A DNA stretch of 64,000 nucleotides from Epilithonimonas arachidiradicis (lineage in GTDB: Bacteria > Bacteroidota > Bacteroidia > Flavobacteriales > Weeksellaceae), in assembly GCF_003610695.1 (NCBI RefSeq), contig NZ_RAQH01000002.1, positions 124,001 through 188,000 of the forward strand, in the 5' to 3' direction. Shown here piece by piece: positions 25,129 to 34,475 of the stretch. The notes under the pieces were generated by a model. The model did not search any database and was not told the DNA's origin. It saw only the letters and a program-made list of their open reading frames with translations. Within the stretch, counting starts at the first letter, position 1. Each line of letters opens with the position of its first letter. A program made the translations under genes and the position numbers.

Positions 25129-28017
25129 ATGAATGTGAAATTAAAAATCTTTTCAGGTATTGGCGCATTATTTTTTACAGGACAAGCTTTGGCTCAAAAT
25201 GTTAAAAATGACACTGTCCCAACTGAAAAATCGATTGCAGAAGTCGTTGTTTTAGGTTATAGTAGAACCACGACTAAGGCAAAGTCGAATGAAGCAGTTA
25301 CTACAGTGGGTGCGGAAACTTTAGAAAATCGCCCTAACGTATCATTTTTAAATTCCTTACAAGGTGCTGCTCCTGGTATAACCGTCAACTCTATGTCTGG
25401 TTCACCAGGTTCAGGAAAGTTTAATATTTTGATCAGAGGATTAAGTTCTTTAAACGCATCAACTGATCCTTTATACGTAATAGATGGGCTGATTTCTAGT
25501 GGAACACAGTTTAGAAACCTTAATGCTGAAGATATTGCATCTGTGAGTGTTTTAAAAGATGCACAGGCTACAGCTGTATATGGAAACAGGGGAGCAAATG
25601 GGGTTGTAGTAATTAATACAAAAAATGCCAGATATAACTCGGGATTAAAGATTAATTATAATGCACTTTCATCTTTTTCAACATTTCCTAAGCCTAGTTA
25701 TAATACGGCAAATGCAAAAGAATTTTTACAAATTCAGAAGAATTATGGTGCAGGTGAGGGAAATCTTTTGACTCAAGCTCAAATTGATAATTGGGCTGGA
25801 GCTGATACAGATTGGGGAAAAGAATTTTTCCAAACTGGTATGAGCCAGTCTCATAATCTTGGTTTTAGATTTGGTGGAGAGAATGTCGCAGTATATTCTT
25901 CTTTAGGATATCAAGATGTAGAAGGTATTATGAAAAGTACTGATTTCAAAAGATTTACATTTAGGAATAATATTACTGGAAAGTCTTCTAATGGAAGATT
26001 TACTTATAACTCACAATTAGCAGCTTCTTACTCTAGAAGACATCAGTTTGATGAAGAAACGAATACTGCTATTAATGCTAATGTTGTTCAGAATCCACTT
26101 TTCGGATCATTAATGGGACGTCCTACAATTTCTCCTTATAGATATGCTAATGGTAGAGGTTTATTTGCTGCTATAGGTACAAACACGGCGGGGAATAATG
26201 CCCTTGTTCTTTCAGATATTATTAACGGAGGTATAAGAAACCGTTTTACAGAGATGGGTGTATTAGCAAATCTTAATCTAAATTATAAATTAACAGACTA
26301 TTTAAGTATTGGAAATAAAGTAGGTGTAGATTACAAAAACTCTGATAGAGTGTTAGCGAGAGATCCTAATGGATTTTTATCCTTAGCAGTTGCTGTCCCT
26401 TCAGGAATTCCCTATGGAGGATCAGAGACAATGAATAATACAAGTGATCTCACATTTAGTAACGTTACAAATATTACTTTTAATAAGTCTTTTGGATTAC
26501 ATACCCTAACTGCAGCGGCTTATATGGATTATCTAAAAGTTCATTGGCAGTTCAAACAACAAACTCAAAACGGATTAGATCCTATTAACTGGAAGTTTGG
26601 CGCAGGTACCGGTTATGTTCCATTTAATACTGCTACGCCAACATTATATCTTCCTGCAGTTTCGGGTAGACAAATTAATGGAGGAACCTTAGCTTACTTT
26701 GGAACTTTGGATTATGACTATGATGGTAAATACGGTATTGCTGGAGTAGTTAGGAGAGATGGTTCTTATAGATTTTTACCTGCAAATAGATGGGAGACAT
26801 TCTGGTCAGCATCAGCAAGATGGAATATTGACAAGGAATCCTTTATGGAAAATACTAATTTTAGAATGTTAAAATTACGATTTTCTGCAGGTACAACCGG
26901 TAATCAGAATTTAGGAGTGCCGGCAGATAATACTAACCCACTTACTCTTAATGCTTCAAACTATTTAGATTATTATGGGACAACATTAACTGCTAGCTCA
27001 TTCATGGGGTTACCGGGATATCTTATGAGTAATTTGAGTAATACGCAACTAAGATGGGAAAAAGTAACTCAATATAATGCTGGTTTGGATTTTGCATATA
27101 AATTTGTAGAGGGTAATATTGATGTATATAGAAAAGTGACTAGCAGAATGTTCAATGATTTAGTTGTTTCAGCCCCTGCAGGACCTCCATCTACAATAAA
27201 TACAACAACTAAATTTATTCGTGGTAATAATGGAGAAATGGAGAACAAAGGAATTGAAGCTTTATTACGCTTCAATGTAATAAATAACGATAACGTAAAA
27301 TTTTCAGTTTTTGTTAATGGAGCTTATAACAAAAACGAAATTATATCCCTTGATAGAGAAGATACAACAGGAGATTTTGTAAATGTTGTGGGTGGTCCTG
27401 CTTATCAATGGCATCTTTATCCTTACATTGGTGTAAATTCGGCTAATGGTAATCAGCAATTTCTTGATATTAATGGAGCAATTACTGAAACCCCAGTCGC
27501 AGAAGACAGAAGATTAACCGGGAAATCATACCTACCTAAATTTACTGGAGGTTTTGGTTTTAATGCTGAATATAATGGATTTTTCTTAGACACATTGTTC
27601 TCTTTTCAACAAGGTGGATGGATATATGATAACTTCTATCAATGGCAAATGACTCCTGCATATGCTGGAGCGAATTATAATGTTTCTGCGGATTTGTTAA
27701 ATGCCTGGACACCAACTAATACTTCGGCTAATGTACCTAGTCTTTCAGCTTCAAATATAGGAAGAGAAGGTCAATCGGACAGATTCTTATATAGATCAGA
27801 TTTCATCAGGCTAAAAAATATTTCATTAGGTTATAGTTTTACCAGAAACCAGTTAGGTAATCTTCCAATTAGTGGATTCAAAATTTTTGCTCAAGCTGAA
27901 AATTTAATCACTTGGTCAGATTGGAAAGGTTATGATCCTGAACCAATGAACAGATATTCACTCAATATCTTCCCTAACGCTAAGACAGTTTCTGTTGGGT
28001 TTAATGTTGAATTTTAA
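25129..28017 (+). CDS. SusC/RagA-type TonB-dependent outer-membrane transporter (first pair)
   Basis: A 962-residue 22-strand outer-membrane barrel that imports a nutrient with its SusD partner, powered by TonB. After the signal peptide (about 1-23) a TonB-box-like IAEVVVLGYSR appears at once, followed by the plug (VSFLNSLQGAAPGITV, GGNILIRG-type segment NILIRGLSSLN, PLYVIDGLIS, DIASVSVLKDAQATAVYGNRGANGVVVI). The usual N-terminal carboxypeptidase-regulatory-like domain is absent. The C-terminus ends in the barrel signal NAKTVSVGFNVEF. It is 10 nt upstream of its SusD gene. The substrate cannot be inferred; no glycosidase or peptidase is next to it. Confidence 0.95.
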   Translation: MNVKLKIFSGIGALFFTGQALAQNVKNDTVPTEKSIAEVVVLGYSRTTTKAKSNEAVTTVGAETLENRPNVSFLNSLQGAAPGITVNSMSGSPGSGKFNILIRGLSSLNASTDPLYVIDGLISSGTQFRNLNAEDIASVSVLKDAQATAVYGNRGANGVVVINTKNARYNSGLKINYNALSSFSTFPKPSYNTANAKEFLQIQKNYGAGEGNLLTQAQIDNWAGADTDWGKEFFQTGMSQSHNLGFRFGGENVAVYSSLGYQDVEGIMKSTDFKRFTFRNNITGKSSNGRFTYNSQLAASYSRRHQFDEETNTAINANVVQNPLFGSLMGRPTISPYRYANGRGLFAAIGTNTAGNNALVLSDIINGGIRNRFTEMGVLANLNLNYKLTDYLSIGNKVGVDYKNSDRVLARDPNGFLSLAVAVPSGIPYGGSETMNNTSDLTFSNVTNITFNKSFGLHTLTAAAYMDYLKVHWQFKQQTQNGLDPINWKFGAGTGYVPFNTATPTLYLPAVSGRQINGGTLAYFGTLDYDYDGKYGIAGVVRRDGSYRFLPANRWETFWSASARWNIDKESFMENTNFRMLKLRFSAGTTGNQNLGVPADNTNPLTLNASNYLDYYGTTLTASSFMGLPGYLMSNLSNTQLRWEKVTQYNAGLDFAYKFVEGNIDVYRKVTSRMFNDLVVSAPAGPPSTINTTTKFIRGNNGEMENKGIEALLRFNVINNDNVKFSVFVNGAYNKNEIISLDREDTTGDFVNVVGGPAYQWHLYPYIGVNSANGNQQFLDINGAITETPVAEDRRLTGKSYLPKFTGGFGFNAEYNGFFLDTLFSFQQGGWIYDNFYQWQMTPAYAGANYNVSADLLNAWTPTNTSANVPSLSASNIGREGQSDRFLYRSDFIRLKNISLGYSFTRNQLGNLPISGFKIFAQAENLITWSDWKGYDPEPMNRYSLNIFPNAKTVSVGFNVEF

Positions 28018-28027
28018 TTAATTAAAT

Positions 28028-29650
28028 ATGAAAAGAACAATAAAAAGTATATTTTTACTAGGAAGTTTAGCAGTCTCAACATTAGTTGTTAATAGCTGTC
28101 AAGATGCATTGGATATGGTCCAGCCTGAAATTATACAGGAAGAAGATATTTTTGTATCTGTGAATAATATGAATACATATTTCAATGGTTCTGTAATGAA
28201 TTTGTTAGAACCAAATTATGAAATTTATGTTACTGCTGTACTTACAGATGAAGTAAAGCCAGGAATAGGTAGTGGAGGACAAGAATTTGGACTTCACAGA
28301 TATATTCTGGATCCTTCTACAACCTTGGTTGAAAGTATCTGGTATTCTCACTACAGGGTTATAAATCGTGTGAACAGATTAATAAAAGGAGCAGAGAGTG
28401 TAACTCCTACTACAGCTGCAGAAACAACACAGTATAATACAATTCTTGCTCAAGCAAGAGCTATTAGAGCATACTGTTTGCTTCAACTTCAAACATTTTT
28501 CTCGGAAGATATGAAAAATGATAATGGATTAGGTGTCTTGATTTTTGATTTTGTTCCTGCGGATCCGTTAGCGATTAATTTACCTAGAGCAACTAATGCC
28601 CAGACTTTTGATTTTATCAATGCTGATTTGGACTTTGCTAGAACCCGTCTTAATTATACAACAAGTACTTCACCACTATATACAGTAGATCGTGGATTTG
28701 TGAATGCTTTATCTGCAAGGATGAATCTTTATAGAGGCAAGTATGATTTGGCAAAACAATATGCTCAAGATGTTATAGCTAATTCAGGATTAAGTCTAAC
28801 AGTTGCTAATCCTATTGCTAATGCAGCGTCTGGAGCTTTAACAGAGCCTGTTAATAATCCTGCAGTGTCGCAAACTACAGTATGGAATAATGCATTCTAT
28901 GGAGGAGCTAATGGTTTGGGAGCATCTTTCAATCCATATAGAAACCTATGGAATGATACTAGTCGAGGGGAAATTATTTTTTCGTTGGGAAGACCAGTTG
29001 GTAGTGGAGGATTAAATATTGGTGCTAGATTTAATACAAATACTTCTACAGCTACAGGTTCACCAATGTGGAACTGGGGAAGGAATTTATTTAATATCTT
29101 TTATAATACAGATGGAGATATAAGACGTTTTGCTTATTTAGATCCATCTTCAAAAATTGATCCTAATTATCTTACAAGTTCAAATCCAAGATCTACAGAC
29201 GTATTGGTAGTTGATAAATATCCAGGTAAGACAAGTGCGGCAGTAAGAAATGATTTGAAAATTTTTAGATTGTCTGAAATGTATTTTATACTAGCGGAAG
29301 CGGCTGTAGAAGAAAATCAACTTGGGACGGCTGCTGGATATATTCAGCAGGTTAGAGTAGCTAGAAACTATAAAGGAACTGCTACAACCCCCACTTATAC
29401 TAATACTCAAATTGCTTATCAGGATATCCTTAAGGAAAGACGTGTTGAACTTGCTTTGGAGGGACATAGATATATCGACTTAAAAAGATTAGCTAATAAA
29501 GCAGGAGTTACAATGGATAGAAATCAGACTGATGATGATATTGCTGTTACTAATCTCCCAAATGATAGTTATAAATATACTTTACCTATTCCATTAGCTG
29601 AGATTAATGCCAATCCTGGAATTAGAGGTCAGCAGAATACTGGTTATTAA
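28028..29650 (+). CDS. SusD/RagB-family lipoprotein (first pair)
   Basis: A 540-residue surface lipoprotein that binds substrate and caps the SusC barrel. The signal sequence ends in a lipobox (LVVNSCQ, lipidated Cys24). TPR-like helices are typical (AETTQYNTILAQARAIRAYC, FRLSEMYFILAEAAVEENQLG), and the RERRVELALEGHRYIDLKR-type motif appears as KERRVELALEGHRYIDLKR at about 478. The C-terminal LPIPLAEINANPGI is a standard SusD ending. Cotranscribed with the upstream SusC gene and followed by a strong terminator. Confidence 0.95.
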   Translation: MKRTIKSIFLLGSLAVSTLVVNSCQDALDMVQPEIIQEEDIFVSVNNMNTYFNGSVMNLLEPNYEIYVTAVLTDEVKPGIGSGGQEFGLHRYILDPSTTLVESIWYSHYRVINRVNRLIKGAESVTPTTAAETTQYNTILAQARAIRAYCLLQLQTFFSEDMKNDNGLGVLIFDFVPADPLAINLPRATNAQTFDFINADLDFARTRLNYTTSTSPLYTVDRGFVNALSARMNLYRGKYDLAKQYAQDVIANSGLSLTVANPIANAASGALTEPVNNPAVSQTTVWNNAFYGGANGLGASFNPYRNLWNDTSRGEIIFSLGRPVGSGGLNIGARFNTNTSTATGSPMWNWGRNLFNIFYNTDGDIRRFAYLDPSSKIDPNYLTSSNPRSTDVLVVDKYPGKTSAAVRNDLKIFRLSEMYFILAEAAVEENQLGTAAGYIQQVRVARNYKGTATTPTYTNTQIAYQDILKERRVELALEGHRYIDLKRLANKAGVTMDRNQTDDDIAVTNLPNDSYKYTLPIPLAEINANPGIRGQQNTGY

Positions 29651-29670
29651 CATAACTAATAAAAATTTTT

Positions 29671-29702
29671 AAAAAGCCCCAATGAATTTTGGGGCTTTTT
29701 TT
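29671..29702 (+). terminator. Terminator of first susC-susD pair
   Basis: AAAAAGCCCC (29671-29680) and GGGGCTTTTT (29691-29700) form a strong stem with a T-run. Confidence 0.9.
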
Positions 29703-29876
29703 AACACTTATGATAGAGTGAATTTTATTAATAAATATGATTTAAATAAATGAGATACTATGTGTTAAATAATTTAATTTAAATTTTAACATATTGAATT
29801 TAACAATTATTAACAATTTATGTTGGATATATTAATAAAGTTTTGCAAATTTGTTTATTGAAAAATTTGATTTGAT

Positions 29877-32800
29877 ATGAAAAAATTAACAACAAGCGTA
29901 TTAGCAGTAGTGCTTTCATCGTCTTTTGCAGTAGTTTCTGCACAAACGGTTCAAGACACAGCGAAAACGCAAGATATTGAAGGCGTAGTAGTTACGGCTT
30001 TGGGTATCAAAAGGGAAAAAAGAGCTTTAGGTTATTCGACTACGGAAGTAAAAGGTGATCAGGTTTCTTCAGTTCCAGTGGCTAACGTTTCTGATGCCTT
30101 AGCTGGGCAGGTAGCTGGTCTTAACATTCAACAGTCAGGTACTATGGGAGGTTCCACTAATATGGTTATTAGGGGAATTAAATCTTTAACATCAAGTAAC
30201 CAAGTATTAGTTGTTGTTGATGGTGTACCAATTAATAATGACACTTATAACCAAGCGGGAATGCAATCTGGCCAGGGATCATATGACTATTCTAATGGTA
30301 TGGCTGATCTTAATCCCAATGATATCGAAAGTGTAAACGTATTGAAAGGTGCTGCGGCTAGTGCACTGTATGGTTCTAGAGGTATGAACGGAGTTCTTAT
30401 GATTACCACTAAAAAAGGAAAAAGAACAAAAAAAATCGGTGTAGAATTTAATAGTGCCTTGACTTTAGGAACTGTAGATAAAACAACATTACCAAAATAT
30501 CAACATGAATATGGAGGTGGATACACAGGTAGTTCATTTTATAGTGGAGATATAAACGGGGATGGAACTGTAGATAATAATATTGTCTATACTTATGATG
30601 ATGCCTCTTTTGGTACTGCATTTAATCCTAACATGATGGTTTATAACTGGGACTCTCAGTATCCACAGTTGCCAGGTTATCTCAAACCTACTCCTTGGGT
30701 GGCTGGTAAAGATCCAAATTCAGTATGGGGACCTTCTGCCACTTATCAAAATTCAGTAGCATTTTCTGGAGGTAATGAAAACGGAAGATTTAGATTAGGT
30801 TACACGAATTTTAATCAGGATGGTGGGCTACCAAATATGTCTATTAGGAGAAACACAATTGATTTTACTGCGGATTATAATTTGACGGATAAGTTAAATG
30901 TATTTGGAAGTATAACCTATACAAATACACGAGGTAAGGGTAGGATATACACTGGATACGAATCTCGAAACCCAATGCAAGGATTCAGACAATGGTGGAA
31001 TATGTCTGTTGATTTGGAAAAACAAAAGCAGGCTTATCTAATGACGGGTCAAAACCTGACTTGGAATATTAAAGATTATGAAAGCCAAGCTGTTGGCTAC
31101 ACAGATAACTTCTATTTTAACAGATATGAAAACTTTCAGACAGACAACAGAAATCGTTATTTTGGTAATTTCGGGTTAAATTATAAATTGACAAATTGGT
31201 TAAGTTTCATGGGAAGATATACATTCGATGTATATGATGAACTCCAAGAAGAAAGAGTCGCCATTGGATCTTCCGATCAAGGAAGGTTAAGTAACGGAGG
31301 TAATGGCGAATATTATTTCAGAGACCAAAGGGTTTATGAAATGAACTATGATGCTATTTTTAATGTTGATAAGGATTTTGGGGATAATTTTAACTTAAAT
31401 GGTAATTTTGGTTTCAATTACAGACGTAATGGAAGAGTTGGTAATAGTGCAGTAACTAATGGAGGATTAAAAGTTCCGGGTTTATATTCTATAACTAATA
31501 CGGCTGAGCCATTAACAGAGAATAATTTAAGTCAATTTGACATTAAAAAAAGTGTAGATGGGTTATTTGCTCAAGCAAGCTTGGGGTATAAAAAAATGTT
31601 ATATCTTGATGGATCAGTAAGAACTGATAGATCTTCGGCCTTACCTACAGATAATATGAGATATTGGTACTATTCTGGGGCAACAAGTTTCGTTTTCTCT
31701 GAATTGTTTGCTAATAAAGATATAGTGAATTTTGGGAAAGTAAGATTTAATTATGCTAAGGTAGGTAATGATACAGGGGCTTATCAGCTTTATAATACTT
31801 ATACTTTTATACCAGCCATCTCAACCGAAGCAGGGAATGCTTTTGGAGCTTCATTACCTCAAGTAACTAACAATCCTAATCTGCGTGCTGAGTTTATGCA
31901 CGAATTAGAGGCGGGCTTAGAAATGGCATTTCTAAAAAATCGCATAAGTTTCGATTTGTCAGTTTACAAACAAAAAACTGAAGATCTGATTACTCCTACA
32001 GATATTTCTTCTGGATCTGGATTTACAGGTATGTGGGTTAACTCTGGAGATATAGAAAATAAAGGTATTGAAGCAAGATTAACTGTAGTGCCTTTTAAAA
32101 CTAAGGATTTTTCTTGGGAATTAACTGCTAACTGGTCTAAAAATAAATCAAAGGTTACAAGAATTAATGGCGATATACCTTTCCTTGAATTCGCTTCTAT
32201 GTGGAATGTTACAAGTGGAGCTCTTTTGGGAGAGTCAACAGGAACCATCAGAGGAACTAATTATGTTTATCTAAACGGTGAACGAGTTGTAGGAGCAAAT
32301 GGTAAATACCTTATCAGTGATGATCCGCAAGAGGTTATTGGTGACGCTGTTCCTGATTGGAGAGGAAGTGTTATGAATACTTTAAGATACAAAAATTTAA
32401 GTTTAAGTTTCTTAATTGATGTTAAGCAAGGGGGGGATGTATACTCTCAAGATATGGCATTCGGTCTTGCAACAGGACTTTATGCTGAAACGGCTGGCCT
32501 AAATGAATTAGGGAATCCCGTAAGAAATACAGTAGCAAATGGCGGCGGTATTATTTTACCTGGAGTAAAAGCTGATGGATCTCCAAACACTACAAGAACT
32601 CAAATGTCTAACTACACTAATGGGTTAGGTTATTATGGAGGACCAGAAGCAATGCATGTCTATGATGGATCTTTTGTGAAATTGAGAAATGTTACTATAT
32701 CATATAGATTTCCAAAAGAAACTTTAGGACTGTCCTTCATAGATAGTATGACTTTATCATTAATCGGAAGAAACCTATGGATTATTCATAAAAATGTTCC

Positions 32801-32909
32801 TTACGCTGATCCAGAAGCTGGGTTGGGTGCTGGAAATGCAATTGGATTCCAAAATGGTGCACATCCAACCTTCAGAGAATTTGGAGCGAGTTTAAAGGTT
32901 GAGTTTTAA
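29877..32909 (+). CDS. SusC/RagA-type TonB-dependent outer-membrane transporter (second pair)
   Basis: A 1010-residue SusC-like barrel. Signal peptide about 1-22 (ending VSAQ). TonB-box-like IEGVVVTALGIKREKRALGY comes directly after a short linker, and the N-terminal carboxypeptidase-regulatory-like domain is missing. Plug motifs include VSDALAGQVAGLNI, NMVIRGIKSL and DIESVNVLKGAAASALYGSRG. Around residue 225 the extracellular-loop sequence DINGDGTVDNN looks like an EF-hand or dockerin-type calcium loop. The C-terminus ends REFGASLKVEF. It is followed by a SusD-like gene and shows clear sequence divergence from the first SusC, so the substrate is probably different. Confidence 0.95.
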   Translation: MKKLTTSVLAVVLSSSFAVVSAQTVQDTAKTQDIEGVVVTALGIKREKRALGYSTTEVKGDQVSSVPVANVSDALAGQVAGLNIQQSGTMGGSTNMVIRGIKSLTSSNQVLVVVDGVPINNDTYNQAGMQSGQGSYDYSNGMADLNPNDIESVNVLKGAAASALYGSRGMNGVLMITTKKGKRTKKIGVEFNSALTLGTVDKTTLPKYQHEYGGGYTGSSFYSGDINGDGTVDNNIVYTYDDASFGTAFNPNMMVYNWDSQYPQLPGYLKPTPWVAGKDPNSVWGPSATYQNSVAFSGGNENGRFRLGYTNFNQDGGLPNMSIRRNTIDFTADYNLTDKLNVFGSITYTNTRGKGRIYTGYESRNPMQGFRQWWNMSVDLEKQKQAYLMTGQNLTWNIKDYESQAVGYTDNFYFNRYENFQTDNRNRYFGNFGLNYKLTNWLSFMGRYTFDVYDELQEERVAIGSSDQGRLSNGGNGEYYFRDQRVYEMNYDAIFNVDKDFGDNFNLNGNFGFNYRRNGRVGNSAVTNGGLKVPGLYSITNTAEPLTENNLSQFDIKKSVDGLFAQASLGYKKMLYLDGSVRTDRSSALPTDNMRYWYYSGATSFVFSELFANKDIVNFGKVRFNYAKVGNDTGAYQLYNTYTFIPAISTEAGNAFGASLPQVTNNPNLRAEFMHELEAGLEMAFLKNRISFDLSVYKQKTEDLITPTDISSGSGFTGMWVNSGDIENKGIEARLTVVPFKTKDFSWELTANWSKNKSKVTRINGDIPFLEFASMWNVTSGALLGESTGTIRGTNYVYLNGERVVGANGKYLISDDPQEVIGDAVPDWRGSVMNTLRYKNLSLSFLIDVKQGGDVYSQDMAFGLATGLYAETAGLNELGNPVRNTVANGGGIILPGVKADGSPNTTRTQMSNYTNGLGYYGGPEAMHVYDGSFVKLRNVTISYRFPKETLGLSFIDSMTLSLIGRNLWIIHKNVPYADPEAGLGAGNAIGFQNGAHPTFREFGASLKVEF

Positions 32910-32928
32910 TAACAATAAATTTAGAAAA

Positions 32929-34356
32929 ATGAAAAAAATAATATTAGGATCTTTAGTGGCATTGTCTCTAACAGCTTGTTCCGATGAGAATTATGCTAAT
33001 CTAAACGTAGATCCCAAAAACCCTATAGAGGTACCAGGTAATTTCTTGTTCACTAATGGTGTTAAGAGCTTATTTGATCAGATGGGTAACACTAGTGTAA
33101 ATAGAAATATTTTTAGATTAGTAGCTCAGCAATGGACAGAATGTCAGTATACAGAGGAAACAAATTATGATATCAGAAACAGAGGTATTCCTGATACTCA
33201 CATGAACCTAATGTATACGAATGTTTTGCATGACTTGAAAAAAGCTAAGGAAGCAATTGCTGCAGATGAAGAGCTTTTCCCTAATGAGAAAGTAAATCCA
33301 GAAGCCATGATTACTATCGTAGAGGTTTATGCTTGGCAGCAATTAGTTGATTTGTTCGGAAATATTCCTTATTCAGAAGCTCTACAAGGATTGAATAATA
33401 CTACGCCTAAGTATGATGATGGCCTTACAATTTATAAGGATTTGCTTACTAAAGTAACTACTGCTTATAATTCATTAGACGCTTCCTTACCTGGAATGGA
33501 GAGAGATATTGTTTATAACAATGATATCTCTAAATGGAAAAAATTGGCAGCCTCATTAAAATTTAAATTGGCTATGCGTTTAGCCGATGCAGAGCCCACT
33601 TTATCTAGACAGCATGCAGAAGAAGCTTATAATATGGGTCTCATAAGTTCTAATGATGATAATTTTACATTACAGTATGAAAATAATACTGCTAATGCTC
33701 ATCCATTATATGCTGATTTAGTTCTAAGCGGAAGACAAGATTTTGTACCAGCTGATACCTTTGTAGATTATTTGAATGATCTTGAAGATCCTAGACGACC
33801 AGTATTCTTTGATGACAACAAAACACCTTATGTTGGTGGAGTATATGGAGATTTTAATACTTATACGGATTATACAAACATTGGTAAGGTTTTCTTCACT
33901 CGAACTTTGAAAGGTGATTTAATGGATTATTCTGAAATTTCTTTTTTACTATCTGAAGCTAAGGAAAGAAATTATAATGTTGGTTCTACAGCTGCAGCTT
34001 ATTATACGCAAGGTATTACTGCCAGTATGGAATATTGGGGTATTCCCGCAGCTGATATTACTACATATTTAAACAGAACAGATGTTGATTATGACACAGC
34101 ACCAGGAACATGGAAAGAAAGATTGGCAAAGCAATTCTGGATTGCAATGTACAATAGAGGTTTCGAAGCTTGGTCTGTTTGGAGAATGTATGATGCTCCT
34201 GGTTTAAGATTGCCAGCTGCTACTGAAACACCAGTACCATTTAGATTTACTTATCCAGTAAGAGAACAAAATCTTAATGGAGCTAATTTAGCGGCTGCTT
34301 CTGCTGCTATTGGAGGTGATACCCAGCAAACAAAATTATTCTGGGATAAGTTCTAA
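32929..34356 (+). CDS. SusD-like (SusD_2 type) nutrient-binding lipoprotein (second pair)
   Basis: A 475-residue lipoprotein; ATG 32929 gives a clean signal (MKKIILGSLVALSLTAC, lipidated Cys17), whereas an in-frame upstream start at 32899 lies inside the SusC gene. The start NLNVDPKNPIEVPGNFLFTN matches the SusD/RagB subgroup that begins with a 'LNxDPNxP' motif. ITIVEVYAWQQLVDLFGNIPYSEAL and the C-terminal WERLAKQFWIAMYNRGFEAW-like stretch (here KERLAKQFWIAMYNRGFEAW) fit the same group. It follows SusC by 19 nt and ends before two consecutive terminators. Confidence 0.93.
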   Translation: MKKIILGSLVALSLTACSDENYANLNVDPKNPIEVPGNFLFTNGVKSLFDQMGNTSVNRNIFRLVAQQWTECQYTEETNYDIRNRGIPDTHMNLMYTNVLHDLKKAKEAIAADEELFPNEKVNPEAMITIVEVYAWQQLVDLFGNIPYSEALQGLNNTTPKYDDGLTIYKDLLTKVTTAYNSLDASLPGMERDIVYNNDISKWKKLAASLKFKLAMRLADAEPTLSRQHAEEAYNMGLISSNDDNFTLQYENNTANAHPLYADLVLSGRQDFVPADTFVDYLNDLEDPRRPVFFDDNKTPYVGGVYGDFNTYTDYTNIGKVFFTRTLKGDLMDYSEISFLLSEAKERNYNVGSTAAAYYTQGITASMEYWGIPAADITTYLNRTDVDYDTAPGTWKERLAKQFWIAMYNRGFEAWSVWRMYDAPGLRLPAATETPVPFRFTYPVREQNLNGANLAAASAAIGGDTQQTKLFWDKF

Positions 34357-34370
34357 TTAATTAGATTAAA

Positions 34371-34398
34371 TAAAAAACCGCAGCAATGCGGTTTTTAT
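34371..34398 (+). terminator. Terminator after second susD-like gene
   Basis: AAAAAACCGCA, GCAA loop and TGCGGTTTTTA; an 8-9 bp stem with a T-run. Confidence 0.85.
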
Positions 34399-34422
34399 AC
34401 ATTAAATTTAGAATAGAAAGCA

Positions 34423-34458
34423 AACAAAAAACCGAAGTATTCAATACTTCGGTTTTTA
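34423..34458. terminator. Bidirectional terminator between second SusD and ffh
   Basis: AAAACCGAAGTATT and AATACTTCGGTTTT form a nearly perfect palindromic stem with A/T runs on both sides; it serves minus-strand ffh and backs up the plus-strand terminator. Confidence 0.85.
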
Positions 34459-34475
34459 ATTTATAGATAAGGATT

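Noticed and set aside
32899-32928. Upstream ATG for the second SusD-like gene
   Set aside because: It lies inside the SusC gene and would hide the lipoprotein signal, which fits perfectly from 32929.
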